From Bolinopsis microptera (Eukaryota > Ctenophora > Tentaculata > Lobata > Bolinopsidae), in NCBI RefSeq assembly GCF_026151205.1, contig NC_087074.1, positions 12,815,182-12,879,181 of the forward strand: a stretch of 64,000 nt of DNA, given 5' to 3'. Made by a program: the position numbers and the translations under genes. Position 1 is the stretch's first letter. Each line of letters opens with the position of its first letter. The notes under the pieces were generated by a model. That model saw nothing but the letters and a program-made list of their open reading frames with translations. It was not told the origin of the DNA and made no database searches. Below are positions 1-11,423 of this stretch, piece after piece.

Positions 1-162
1 GTGGGTGTAGAGCCGCGCTTGACCATTTCTTGTAATGTGGAGAGAGATGAAGTGTACGTGGTACTGCGTTTAATTGAATCTGAGGGTGTGTCGGTCGTAT
101 CGTTCACTCAAATCATTAAAGTATCAAATATTAGATTCCAAACCGTATGTCGGCGTAATTAA
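1..162 (+). CDS. Possible 3' end of a gene entering from the left edge
   Basis: Frame 1 is open from the first base of the window for 53 codons and ends at TAA 160-162. The composition looks coding (alternating charged and hydrophobic residues, ending in CRRN). No domain is recognised. The stop is followed by a CT-rich tract ending in ctgtag, so this could also be an internal exon edge. The reading frame is seen directly; that it is a gene is inference from length and composition only. Confidence 0.3.
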   Translation: MGVEPRLTISCNVERDEVYVVLRLIESEGVSVVSFTQIIKVSNIRFQTVCRRN

Positions 163-221
163 CTCTCTCTCTCTCTCTTTCTCTGTAGTAGTGAAATACA
201 TTATTTCTATAGTATCAAGTA

Positions 222-341
222 TATAAATCAAGAGGCTTGCATATAATGAACATATTGACACGGGTGCAGAGTTGAGTCTGTACGGAACCTAGTAGTTTCA
301 GATCCTTGCTTAACTTGCCGTACAGCAAGGTCATCCACTAC
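222..341 (+). repeat. 118-bp direct repeat, copy 1
   Basis: This block begins ataaatcaagaggcttgcat and ends at ggtcatccactact. It recurs almost unchanged at 538-658, with differences such as gcttaac/gtttaac and gccgtac/gccctac. The unit contains no coding frame worth reporting. Confidence 0.85.
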
Positions 342-537
342 TTTAGCCCGGCGAGGCACATAACTCCCTCTACAACTCCATGACAAATGTTTCATATATA
401 CTAGCCGAGTTCACAAGTTATATCCTTGTGTTTGAGAAGAGCTCGTTAGAACTGCTTCCTTTCCCTTCAGTATCCCACAGTCTCTCGAGTTTCGTAACTG
501 CCAGAGAACTCTCTTAAACATTTACTAGACTCGGTGA

Positions 538-658
538 TTATAAATCAAGAGGCTTGCATATAATGAACATATTGACACGGGTGCAGAGTTGAGTCTGTAC
601 GGAACCTAGTAGTTTCAGATCCTTGTTTAACTTGCCCTACAGCAAGGTCATCCACTAC
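538..658 (+). repeat. 118-bp direct repeat, copy 2, abutting the foldback element
   Basis: This is the second copy of the block at 222-341. Its last bases (ccactac) run straight into the left terminus of the foldback element at 659. Confidence 0.85.
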
Positions 659-1860
659 TATATCCACCAGCGTGCGCTTTTTCGCATAGCGGGCTCTCAC
701 CAGCCCACTGTCAAAGGGCCCGATATCTCTACAGCCCGCAAATGATATAGCCCGCTAACAAGTTACATTTAATTTGACCAGTAGCAATATAGCCCGGAGT
801 TCTCTAAAATATTTTCACAGCACGGAGATATATATATATATTTTATTTTTGTGTCCGGTAGGGCTGCTCATGCAGCTCGTGAGCAGATGACATGATACAT
901 TGATTTATATCAAAGTTATTATAACACACTACATAATACACATCAGCACTATAATAATCCCTCTATTATTGATATTCATCGTCACTGACATTACATTCAT
1001 TATTCGCACGGCCCAGGAATGCAGTGCCAGTATGGATCTCTTATCTCCAGCCCCTATATACGACACAGCCCTTTATGATTGGCTTAAATTGAACAAGTGA
1101 CGTGTTACCATGGTTACAACAATTAGTGGCGACCTTTTCTAGAGTTGACTTTTATACAAGCTCCATTGTTTATTTATATTTATAAGATTATATATTAACT
1201 GTAAAACGCCCGCTGGTGGATATAATCCACATCACCTCGACCTGCGGGCGGAAAAATCGTATAGCACTCGGGCCCGATGGGCCCTCCGTGCTATACGAAA
1301 ATATGTCATCCTCGGGCTAGCGCCCTCGGGGACATGTGAAATATTGCACGCGCGTGCGCGTGCAATATTTTGTTCCGCCCGCGAGTCTCCGGTGATATAT
1401 ATATGTAACCATGGTAACACGTCACTTGTTCAATGTAAGCCAATCATAAAGGGCTGTGTCGTATATAGGGGCTGGAGATAAGAGATCCATACTGGCACTG
1501 CATTCCTGGGCCGTGCGAATAATGAATGTAATGCCAGTGACGATGAATATCAATAATAGAGGGATTGTTATAGTGCTGATGTGTATTATGTAGTGTGTTA
1601 TAATAACTTTGATATAAATCAATGTATCATGTCATCTGCTCACGAGCTGCATGAGCAGCCCTACCGGACACAAAAATAAAATATATATATCTCCGTGCTA
1701 TGAAAATATTTTAGAGAACTCCGGGCTATATTGCTACTGGTCAAATTAAATGTAACTTGTTAGCGGGCTATATCATTTGCGGGCTGTAGAGATATCGGGC
1801 CCTTTGACAGCGGGCTGGTGAGAGCCCGCTATGCGGAAAAGCGCACGCTGGTGGATATAT
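659..1860. mobile_element. 1.2-kb foldback DNA element with about 450-bp inverted arms
   Basis: The left arm (about 660-1113) is repeated as reverse complement at about 1404-1860 with few mismatches. The outer ends read TATATCCACCAGCG and its complement, with a possible TA target duplication. Each arm carries the same 66-codon frame (900-1100 plus, 1422-1622 minus), differing at three residues. This is most simply a by-product of the arm duplication, since no known domain is visible. The unpaired centre (1114-1403) holds GC-rich hairpins, described separately. No transposase is present, so the element would be non-autonomous. Confidence 0.8.
1242..1385. other. Three-hairpin, closed-stem structure at the centre of the foldback
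   Basis: An outer stem pairs CTGCGGGCGGAA (1242-1253) with TTCCGCCCGCGAG (1373-1385). Inside it three separate near-perfect hairpins follow one another: 1257-1299 (arms around CGTATAGCAC / GTGCTATACG), about 1303-1336 (ATGTC..CTCGGGC / GCCC.CGGGGACAT) and 1340-1369 (AATATTGCACGCG / CGTGCAATATT). As DNA or RNA this would fold as a multi-arm junction. Confidence 0.75.
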
Positions 1861-1910
1861 AGGCATGAGTTCATGAACCATGGCTGGTCCTTATCGGAAT
1901 GTTGATTTTC

Positions 1911-2183
1911 GAGTATCCATGGCTACTGCATACTGATTGAGTGATGTGTTGGCTGAAGTTTGGCTGAATTCGTCCTGTTTGCTGATGATACAAATATTTT
2001 TGTGATAGGTCGTTCAGCACAGGAAGCTTTTGAAAAATTTTTCAAAAGCTTCCTGTGCTGAACGACCTATCACAAAAATATTTGTATCATCAGCAAACAG
2101 GACGAATTCAGCCAAACAGGACGAATTCAGCCAAACTTCAGCCAACACATCACTCAATCAGTATGCAGTAGCCATGGATAGCT
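1911..2183. repeat. Spacer-free palindrome inside a LINE reverse transcriptase
   Basis: The 130-bp arm 1911-2040 is followed directly by its reverse complement. The junction is ttttgaaaaa|tttttcaaaa at 2040/2041. The right arm also carries a tandem copy of about 20 bp (ggacgaattcagccaaaca). The left arm contains coding sequence for the FADD catalytic motif of the surrounding RT, so the right arm is an inverted copy of that coding sequence. Confidence 0.9.
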
Positions 2184-2603
2184 TAAGCTAATCATGTAAT
2201 GAAACAAGTCAGTAACTATATGGAGTCTAATAAGTTACATATAAATGCAGGGAAAAGTTGTTATATGCATTTTCAGCCAGGTTTGTCAAGAGCAACACAG
2301 ACCTGTGCCAGAACACGGCCCTTTAACACCAACAGGAATCTAACGATTTCAATAGATGGCAAAAAGCTAGAAAAAGTTGAATGTACAAAGTTTCTTGGGG
2401 TGATAATAGACGCACAGCTATGTTGGGAACCACATCTTAATCATTTATCTTTAAAGCTGAACTCCAGTATTGTATCGATTAAGAGAATTTGCAAATTCAT
2501 TCCCAAATCTGAATATTTGAAACTATACAATGCTCTTTTTATGTCACATCTTAGCTATTGTATAAGTTGCTGGGGTGGGATCCCTAACAGAGGCACATAT
2601 TAG

Positions 2604-3797
2604 GTGCGGTAAAAAAATCGAAATTATGCGGTACCGCACCCGACTATAAAGGTAAAATATGCGGTAAGGTGCGATAAATTTTTACCAATTATGCGGCAAA
2701 TGTGCGACGATTTTTTCGAAATTTGTGCGGGAATTGTGCGGTTTTCTTTTGCATTTTCTCAAGGACTTTGGAAATTCTAAACGTATAACCGCCGCTCTTA
2801 TCAAAAATAGGTCTGTTTATGTGTTACTGAGGGTGTAGTTCTTTACTAAGACCATGATTGAACCTATATTGAGATTCAGTTATCTGAGAACAGTGACTTG
2901 ATCTGGTAGAGATCAGGAGACAGTTATTTGAAGACGCCTCTTGATAGAGTCGATCAGATCCCATGCGTGATCGCAAATATGTGACACGCTTGTTGGCATT
3001 AATCGTCAGTACTTGTAAACCATTTGATCCAAGATCCATTAAGCCCACTATGAAGCCAACGCTACAACGAATAGAGCTCATTACCCGATAAAAAGGGCTG
3101 CAGGTATGATCGAAGTACGGTAACGACGAGGGTTCCATAACGGCCTGGGTCACGGTCCCGAAAGGGCCTGGGTCACGGTCCCGAAAGGGCCTGGGTCACG
3201 GTCCCGAAAGGGCCTGGGTAACGGTCCCGAAATGTCCTGGGTCATGGTCCCGAAAGGGCCTGGGTCACGTGGTAACCGGGTCACGTGGCCTAGGCATGAG
3301 TTCCAAAAGGGCCTGGTCACGGTCCCGAAGGGCCTGGGTCAGGGTCGCCGAAAGGGCCTGGGTCACGTGGTGAACTGGGTCACGTGGCCTAGGTATGAGT
3401 TCCAAAAGGGCCTGTGGTCACGGTCCCGAATGGGCCTGGGTCAGGGTCCCGAAAGGGCCTGGGTCACGGTCCCCGAAAGGGCCTGGTCAGGGTCCGCGAA
3501 AGGGCTCTGGGTCACGTGGTAACTGGGTCACGTGGCCGTATGTATGGAGTTCGCAAAAGGGCCTGGGTCACGGTCCCGAAAGGGCCTGGAGTCACGGTCC
3601 TAAAAGGGCCTGAGTCACGGTCATAAAAGGGCCCGACTTTTAACTTATTTTGGTTTTTTACACTCAAAAATCTTAACGCGAAAAATTTCAAAATTATGGG
3701 CGAAATTACGTCGGAAAATGCGTAGATTATTGCGGAAATATGGGGCAGAAAAATTACAAAATGTGGCGGAGTGTGCGGAAAACACCATAATTCCCTA
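2604..3797. mobile_element. Insertion carrying a 24-bp minisatellite
   Basis: The flanks are the two halves of one RT coding sequence (up to GGIP.. before, LNKIF.. after), so 2604-3797 is an insertion. Its ends are rich in tgcggt/gtgcgg motifs (2604-2760 and 3700-3790). The middle is the tandem array listed separately. No protein-coding capacity beyond repeat-derived frames is seen. Confidence 0.65.
3141..3632 (+). repeat. 24-bp minisatellite (GGTCACGGTCCCGAAAGGGC family)
   Basis: Roughly 20 imperfect copies of a 24-bp unit follow one another. Three interspersed variants carry pairs of CACGTG boxes (near 3266/3284, 3364/3382 and 3512/3529). Several overlapping frames are open through the array only because of the repeat. 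Confidence 0.85.
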
Positions 3798-4344
3798 AAC
3801 ATAAGCTGAATAAAATCTTTGCAATTCAAAAACGATGTATAAGACTGCTATTTGGTAACATTACTAATTTTGATCATAAAGAATACTACTTAACCTGTGC
3901 ACGTTCAAGAACTTATAACGAACATATGGCTAGCAAGAACTACTATCTTGAACACACTAAACCGCTATTCACTGAGCAGAAAATTATACCTGGAGAATCT
4001 GCACATGTACCATACATTTATGGAACTATTCAAAATTCTTAAATTTGATGTCCCCCAGTCGATTAAAGATCTTTTCAGGTTCTGTCCTAGAAATGAAAAA
4101 CTTCGTCTGATTGTCCCATTACTGAGGTTAGATATCTCCCAACAGAACTTTTTGTACACCTCTACGAAAATTTGGAATGATCTCATCCCCTATGTATTCG
4201 AAATATGTGATGCTAATGAAGATGGGATAATAATCCCGGGTTCTTCCAAAAATTCAGACTTATCAGCCTCGTCAGGTATTATTAAATCTAACCTTAAAAA
4301 GCACTTGCTATCCCTCCAAAATCGAGGTGACCCTAATATATGGT

Positions 4345-5316
4345 AACTAATCTATATTATATCTCAAATTCTACATCCGGTACGGCTCTGCACACATGAT
4401 ATCTCTCTCTGCCATGAAACATGGCTAACCTTTCAAACTATGATTTAAAACATAAACCTAAACTAAAACTCAACTGGGCTCTCCTATGTCACCAAACTAG
4501 ACCAATAAGCAATTTTAGCTCAGATAATTATATTTTTCTATATTTGTATAATAAGTTTATTGACGTAGTGGATGGTTGAGGGGGTTTCAAGCACAGGTCA
4601 CTCTCAAATCCTAAAGATAAGCAGTGGCCTTCGGCACTTGAAACCTCTTCAAACCTCCCCTGATTTATTTATTATTGATATTGTTTGATTGTGCCGTAAA
4701 AATAAATATTTGTTTTATTAAAATATTTGTTTTATTTGTAACGGAAAAATTGGTTCGTTTTTATCTCTTTTATCTTTTTTTGTCTATTTGAAATGAAAAA
4801 TATCGGTACTTGGAATGTATCTAATTAGTAACTGTGTATGTTATTCCCGAGCTGTATTGATTGGGTATCTCTCAACAAGCAAGCTTGATACATCAACATG
4901 TTACTCAAATAATAGCACCTGATTACAGCACATGATAATAATTACTACAATTGAAATCGTGATTGTTCAGAACGACTTGTTCTACTGCAGCTGGACCAAT
5001 AATAACTGTCATCAGCTCTTCTTTGTTTGTCCCTGATAGTGATCACAACCCTTGGACTATTCCCACGATCCGAAGAAGAGCTGACAAGCAGTAAGCATTT
5101 GTCAAATTTAGAATTCTGGAAAAATGGTCCTATAAAAATCCAAACTGGTTCATCCCTCTGAATCAGAGTCATCACCAAATTGTTATCAGTGGCATTCATT
5201 TGACACGATTTGTAGTACCATCTGTGGTGGTACCATTTGAACATTGAATCATCAACACTACACCGTTTATATCTGTTTCACACAATTTTACAACTAATTT
5301 TCAATGAATAAACAAA
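4345..5316. other. Non-coding stretch
   Basis: AT-rich sequence after the LINE remnant. It contains ttatttattattg-like runs near 4660-4740, possibly the LINE 3' tail. No convincing exon is seen; open frames around 4945-5244 have no recognisable content. Confidence 0.4.
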
Positions 5317-5327
5317 AGTGCCATAAA

Positions 5328-5782
5328 CTTCGATTAGGGCGGCTTCAACGTCCGAACAAAGATAGTTTTTTTTTTCAAATCTGCCTATCCAGCATGAGTT
5401 TGTTACTCTCCTTGCTGTCGTCAAGCCCTGTGTCCTTCCGAAGGATGTCAATGTATGTGAGGTGTGGTCTTCCCCTTCGACGATGTCCTTGAAGGGGTTC
5501 CCAGAAGAGAAGTTGATGACTCAATCGTTCTTCATGTCTGGCTAAATGACCTGCGAGTCTCATCCTCCGTGCAGCTATCTTATCAGATGCTCTGATGAGG
5601 TGTCCATACACCTTGGCGTTAGTCTGCCGCTCTTTCCAGTCAATGTTAAGTGCCATCCTCAGCATTCTCGTATAACATCCATCAATACGTTTTGCGAGGG
5701 TCTGGCTGACAGTCCATGTTTCAGAGCCATATAGAAGGATGGACTCGACTGTAGCCAGGAACAGTCTTATCTTGACTGTGAC
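5328..5782 (-). pseudogene. 3' fragment of an RTE-type LINE (RT C-terminus)
   Basis: On the minus strand the sequence encodes the characteristic RTE/craTA-like C-terminus: LLYGSETWTVSQTL, RMLRMALNIDWKERQTN, then RRRGRPHLTYIDIL. The fragment is flanked by an 11-bp direct repeat AGTGCCATAAA (5317-5327 and 5783-5793) that looks like a target-site duplication. A T-run at 5365-5374 would be the A-rich tail of the minus-strand element. It is 5'-truncated, as is usual for LINE insertions. Confidence 0.8.
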
Positions 5783-5793
5783 AGTGCCATAAA

Positions 5794-6464
5794 ATATCGA
5801 TTAAATTAACAGATTGAGATGGCTGATGGGTGCGATTCTTGAATTGATTCTTAAATCGGTGTTGCTGTTAGTGAAGCATATTAATTTGAGGCTTGAGCAC
5901 AAATACAACAAATTCCAACGTTGAAATTGACCCTTTCCGACTATACAATATCAACTATATCATATATAAATCCAGTTACCGCAGTTAATTTATTTTTTTT
6001 ATTTTTCACATGGTCCATTAGCTAGCAGGTATAGTGATTTGCTGTAGTGGTCACCCGTTATAGTAGTACGACTTGCTATCTTATTTTCTGCGTAATTCAC
6101 CCCAGGCAGTAGATTTTATATGAACTTAACCACTTTACACTAGGACCCCCCCCCCCCCCCCCCCGGCAGTTGATTCCAACCTGATTACCTTACTCATTAA
6201 TACTAATATAATGACGGGATAAATTATGACCATAAAATTATTGATCCTTAAAAATATGGCGGGATGCCTAAAAAACTGCCACATTTTAACATCACTTTGG
6301 CTAATACAGACTAGTCCTAAACCTTACTTGTTAATATAATGGCGGTTACTGGTTAATATTATGACCGTTAAAAATACCGAATGTTTAAATGTTAAAATAT
6401 GGCGTGATACTGATAGCCCAAGAACCGCTAATTTGTATTTATAACTGTCGTCTTAAATAGTAGC
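5794..6464. other. Non-coding stretch with an 18-base C-run
   Basis: No gene is seen. A run of about 18 C at 6146-6164, followed by ggc, resembles the C-run/CCGGC ends of the TTAA palindromes at 27.5-28.2 kb and may be a remnant of one. Confidence 0.35.
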
Positions 6465-8445
6465 TACCTTATGAGACATATTTATGTTCGACATAATTCC
6501 GGTGACCTAAATGATTTAGGAACGAAGATATGGGAATTTTTTCCAAAAACCGCCAATCTCCTTCCCCAAATTAAATCATGGTATTTGGGGTTTTTTTTTC
6601 ATATCTTTATTTTTTACAAAAATGAAGTCTATAAATAAATAATATTTGAAAAAATTAAATACAAAAATCTTTTCTGATCAGCTGTTTCATCTTGTAAACA
6701 ATTTATCCGGTGCCTTTTTAATTTTTTAATCTTTTTAATTCAATTTAACTTATAATCCTCCAGAGGGTATAGGATATACCGAGAGTGATTGTTATCTTTC
6801 ACTACTCCCGAAATTTCACCACCGTGGCCAATATAGTAGTGACAGAGCTTGCTTATTTTTAATGGAACGTGTCCAAAATCATTTTTAAAGCAATTCATGA
6901 TCGAATACTAGTGTTCATTGTTTGTTTGGGGACCGGTTTTTGGTACCCGGCCAATGTTTACAAAATAAAATAATACATAACAATATAATTTTATTTAATA
7001 TGCGTGAATATGAAAATTGAAAATGTTGATTACGTCTATTCAATTTCATTAAAAACAAAAACAGAAACTTTAAAAATTAAAACTTGTATATCATGATTTA
7101 TTAACATAGTGACAAATGATTTGATTTGATACGACAGATGATCACACGCACTGTTTTATAAGCTACTTGTGTCAGATTACTGATTAGTGGGCAGTGCAGA
7201 GTCGATGGTATAGTACTCTGTATCAGTATAGTGCTCTTGATTGAGGTTAAAACAAAAAAGAATAACTGAGCCCATGTCTTATCAGCACCTGCTAGCGCTA
7301 TCTATATGATGCTATTAATATGACAGTGAATGGGCAGTGAAAAAAGTGGCATATGGTTGATAGTGACTAGTGTGCTAACCGTCTGGTTTTATTTATTCCT
7401 TAGTTTATTCTCGGTAGTTGATTTGTTGTGTGCCTGATCTTGTCGATTTACGTAGCCCGGGTAAATTATGTATAACAGAAAAGGTGGCCATTCTTCATCG
7501 TTTCCTGAGCTTTGTAGTTCTATCATTACACGCTTCGCTGATTTCTTATATATGCTTATTGAGAAAATGCTAGATGGGCAAGTTATGCGACTAATGTTGT
7601 GCTCGGTAATAGCTAATATAGGACCTTTATACAGAACACTAGCGCGTAGATCTGGTTGAGAGTACGTTGTTTGTTGTTGGCCAGTCGATATTGTCGTCAT
7701 AAGACGTGCCATACTTTCAACTTTGGTATATCGGGAGGAAATAAGTCTTTTATCGACGACGGCAGAAGGCCAGGCATGTAAGTTATCTTGTGCATCAGAG
7801 TCAGAGCATTTTTTATGATGACCCCGTGTACAGATAATATTTCGTACTCTTTAAACGTAGTTTTAGTATGATCCGGAAGCTTACCGTCCTTGTAATAGTA
7901 ATTCACGTAACCCGGCATAACTGCTCGTATTCCCTGCTTTTGTTTAGTGAACAGTGATTCAATATGGGTTTTTGCAGCAAAGCCCCAAACTAGTGAACAG
8001 AAATTTAAGTGAGATTGTACAAAACTTTGGAAGATCTGTAAGCGTGCTTTGATTGGTAATTTGCGTTTTATTTTGAACATAATACCTATAAACCGTGACA
8101 TTTTTGTTTTGACGGCTCGGATGTGGCTGGCCCATTTTAGTTTGTCGTCGACGATAACTCCTAAAAACCTGGCCTCCGTTTTGCGTTCTATAGGAGAGTT
8201 GTCGATACTTACTTGTAGAGACGATAGATCTACCCGTCTTTTTGAAAATACCATATTAATAGCAAGTCTTCTTCAGATTAAGAGCTAGGCCGTTCGAGTT
8301 AACCCATTTTATCAACACGTCAGTGAGGTGGTTTACTTTGGATATAATGTCTTGTACATTTGATCCGGTGATAATAATGTTGGCGTCGTCTGCGTATAAT
8401 ATAAATTTAGCTAGGTTACTGATTCCTGGTAAGTCATTGATATAT

Positions 8446-8522
8446 TTACTGGGCCGCGCTCAGCCTGTCATTCCGCCAAATCTTTATGTTAATGAACATA
8501 ATAGCCTGGGGTCCTCAGGTAA
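8446..8522. mobile_element. 77-bp hAT-like MITE inside the LINE RT
   Basis: Starts TTACTGGGCCGCGCTCAGCC and ends CTCAGGTAA. It is flanked by a perfect 8-bp duplication TGATATAT (8438-8445, 8523-8530), the duplication length typical of hAT elements. It interrupts RT codons between QGSILGP and YINDLPG. The 228-bp element at 15130-15357 shares both ends. Confidence 0.8.
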
Positions 8523-8652
8523 TGATATATATGACAACGAGCAGGGGCCTAATATGCTCCCTTGTGGAACACCGTATATCATAGATTCTAATGATGAATT
8601 GGAGCCGTTTAGGGAAACAAATTGACTGCGACCACTAAGGTATGACTCGAAC

Positions 8653-8750
8653 TTGTAGCGCGATGCACTACTGGGTCGCGCGCGCGCATCCAATAATGCT
8701 TCTCGCAACCACAAATCGGCGAGATGCGAAGGATTGACATCGTGAATCAA
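8653..8750. mobile_element. 98-bp small element inside the LINE RT
   Basis: Flanked by GACTCGAAC at 8644-8652 and 8751-8759, an 8- or 9-bp duplication. Starts TTGTAGCGCGATGC and ends CGTGAATCAA. An inverted relative lies at about 16458-16553. It splits RT codons just before FESYLSGRSQF. Confidence 0.75.
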
Positions 8751-9897
8751 GACTCGAACCATTTCAACGCAATGCCACAAATACCGTAATGCTCAAGTTT
8801 CCTGAGTAATGTCGCGTGATCTAGGACGTCAAATGCCTTGCTATAGTCTAAAAGTAATAAAAGTGCTATTTGGTTCTTATTTAGAGAATGCAGAATAGAG
8901 CTCTGAGCATTGAGAAGTGCGTGCTCACATGATCTTCCTAGTCGGAATCCTTACTGATTCTCGAATAGAGAGTTATTCTTGTCGAGAAATTCTAAAACGC
9001 GTCTGTGCATTAGTTTTTCATAAATTTTTGAGAACGAGCCCAGGAGCGAAATAGGTCTATAATTCGCTACGTCGAGTTTACAACCTCCTTTGTGTATATG
9101 TGTAACTTTTGCCGTTTTCAAAGCTTTAGGGAAAGCTCCCTCTACAAAAGATGTGTTAACTACTTTTGCTAAGGCGCCTAAAAAATTTTGGCATGTGCTG
9201 GCTATTTTCAAGGGCTCAATCTTTGAATCGAGAGTTGCCTTATTTTTTAGGCCAATAATAATTCTATGAATCTCGGTGGGCCCAGTAGGTTCTAGGTAGA
9301 TAGACGTTGGACATGACCCGGTCAGATACTCCTGGAACCCCCCAGGATCGAAGGTCTGTCGGGAACTGATGTGAGACTTGATGTTGGCTGCGATGCTGGA
9401 AAAGTAGCCATTGAACTTTTCAGCGACTGCCGAGTTAGTACTCAAGATCGTCCCGTCAGTATCCCTCAATCTGATTTGATCAGATCCCCGTCTTTTTCTG
9501 TTTAGCAGGCCGTTGATTATCTCTCATTGTTTTTTGGAACAGTCCTGATATTTTTCAAATTGTTTTTTGTAATACCGCTCCTTGGCAATGTTAACGTGTT
9601 TACTGCAAAATAGTTTCATTTTATCGTATGCAGCTATGTTTTCATCAGTAGGCTCTGTGATATTAAGATGGTATAATTGCTGTTTACATTAATTGTTTGA
9701 TGAACCATATTTATGACTTTCTACATTGATAAGTTGAGAGTAAATCGATAAAGTCATAATTAAGGAATATACGTGAAAACAATTTGATGAAAATAATGAT
9801 GGTGGCCTAAATAAAAATTATGGTAGTCCGATATGGTGTTTTTTTTTCCACAAAAAACCACCGACTTTCGTATCATTTTAATACGTCTCGTAAGGTA

Positions 9898-10850
9898 TAT
9901 GGAGATTTTTACGAAATTTTTACAAAATTTGTGCCAGCAGTCCAACTAAACATAACACTGTTAAACTTAAAACAGTTTTAACCAAAATTTCGTATAAATA
10001 CGAAATTTGGTTTGAAAAACCAAAAAATCGGCACGGTCAGGTGCCTAAGTAACCATGTCAAAATTAAGTAAGACTTAATCTGAGATTTTGCAGGGCGTCG
10101 CGTCTAGCATCTAGATGTTGACCAAATTCAAATTTGTAAAAAGTTTGTATTTTTGAAAAATAATTTTATAAAAACCCAATTTCGTGATTTAGTAATAGTA
10201 TTCTCTAATGTTGGGCCGGATTCTTTAGTATAGTGCTTAGAGTTAGAGTTAGGTTGTGGAGCTCAGTTCTGCTCCTAGAAGTAGATGTCTATATTGTGCA
10301 TTAGAGTAGTTTCAAATTTGAAAATTGCTTGGAAAGTTGCTTACAACTACGTGAAGACACGCTCAAATCAATGAAGAGTTGCTACAATTATAAAATCACT
10401 TAAAAATTAAATTGAAAATTGTTATTTTCACAATTTTTATCAACTTTTGCGCTTCCACTAAATCACTCACCTCAATTAAAAAAGGTTCTTAGGGTAGAAA
10501 TAACGTAGGGTAGAAATGATTTCCTGGGGCTGGAAAGTTATGGGCAAAAAACTATTTTGGTCACATTTTGGTCACGTTTTGGTCACGTTTTGAACACGAA
10601 TTCAATTGTTTACTTATAGGGCTTGGGTTAATGTTAGAGTTTTAGCTTCGGGGTTCCGTGTTTATTGGTTAGGGTTTATGTAAAACCGTTTTGTTCGGCT
10701 GCACAAAAAAATAAAAACTAAAGTCACGTCATGATTTTAAGACGGCGGAATTATATATTAGTAAAAGCCCAACTTTAGAGTTCTGTTTTGATTTAAGTCC
10801 TACTTGAAATCTTTAAATACTTTGCATGCTGAAAGTGAATAAACTATATA
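9898..10850. other. Non-coding AT-rich stretch
   Basis: No exon is seen. A short tandem (ggtcacgtttt) occurs near 10557-10590. Confidence 0.4.
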
Positions 10851-11423
10851 AAAAAAAAGGCAGTAAGTCCATTTTTCGAAATTTTGAGATATTGGTACCA
10901 AAATTTTCAGGATAGGAGAAGATTCTCTACATCATACATGACAACTTAATGCTTAATCACTTCACATAGCCATGTGTATACGGGTAGTCGTACTGCGTGA
11001 CGCGCTTGTTTCGCGCGCTACTGCAAGCGAGAGGGCTCTGGTTAGATCAACTTAATCACGTTATAAAATGATATTTTAGCTGTCACAAAAGGCAGTAGGT
11101 AAGTCATTTTAAAGATGAGAATTTATCACGTATTATTCCAAAATCTTCCCTGAGAAAAGGCAGTAAGTTCATTGACATTATAATTGTACATCCTGACCTT
11201 CTCTGAGGAATTTTTTCTGTTCCCCGAGATGTGAGAAAAGGCAGCAAGTCCTGACTATGACTTTATTTCAATTTGTCACACGTCAGAGATAAGGATGTTA
11301 CTGTAAGTCCAATGCGGATGGGAAAATAGTTTAGTTATTCTGGAGCTTCTTCTTTTGATTGGTCGGCGTCGACAGTAAGCCTTCCTTGCAGTGGCTTTCA
11401 CAACGCGTCCCCATGGTTAACGG

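Larger units (their letters stand above)
1950..4344 (+). pseudogene. LINE reverse transcriptase remnant, interrupted twice
   Basis: RT motif C is visible near 1975-2040 (FADDTNIF, then about ten residues). After the palindrome the frame resumes around 2190 with the thumb region (KLHINAGKSCYMHF, then KFLGVIIDAQLCWEPHL and LSYCISCWGG) to about 2600. A 1.2-kb insertion then breaks it. The C-terminal part resumes near 3798 (LNKIFAIQKRCIRLLFG) and shifts frame near 3980 before ending at TAA 4344-4346. The family is a CR1/L2/Jockey-like non-LTR element judging from the thumb motifs. It is dead: palindrome, insertion, frameshift, and no N-terminal part. Confidence 0.8.
6925..9691 (-). pseudogene. 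5'-truncated LINE (reverse transcriptase), minus strand
   Basis: Read on the minus strand from about 9690: a linker region, then RT fingers/palm (KVTHIHKGGCKLDVANYRPI, LLGSFSKIYEKL), the QGSILGP motif near 8560, catalytic YADD at 8386-8397, the FLGVIVDDKLKWASHI thumb, and the C-terminus to about 7390. The 3' UTR is 6925-7388. Several stops and frameshifts and two small insertions (8446-8522, 8653-8750) disrupt it. It is flanked by an 8-bp target duplication ATTGTTTG. A shorter 3'-end copy of the same family is at 37940-38075. CR1/Jockey-like by motif; the clade is uncertain. Confidence 0.85.
6465..9897. mobile_element. TACCTTA-type MITE split by a LINE
   Basis: The left end is TACCTTATGAGACATATTTA at 6465 and the right end ATACGTCTCGTAAGGTA ends at 9897, both next to TA. 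The same element lies uninterrupted at 56307-56830. Here it is split at 6924/9692 by a LINE that duplicated ATTGTTTG (6917-6924 and 9692-9699). Without the LINE it would be about 660 bp. Confidence 0.85.

Noticed and set aside
900-1622. A conserved 66-residue membrane peptide encoded twice
   Set aside because: The two frames are the two arms of one foldback element; the conservation reflects the inverted duplication, not selection.
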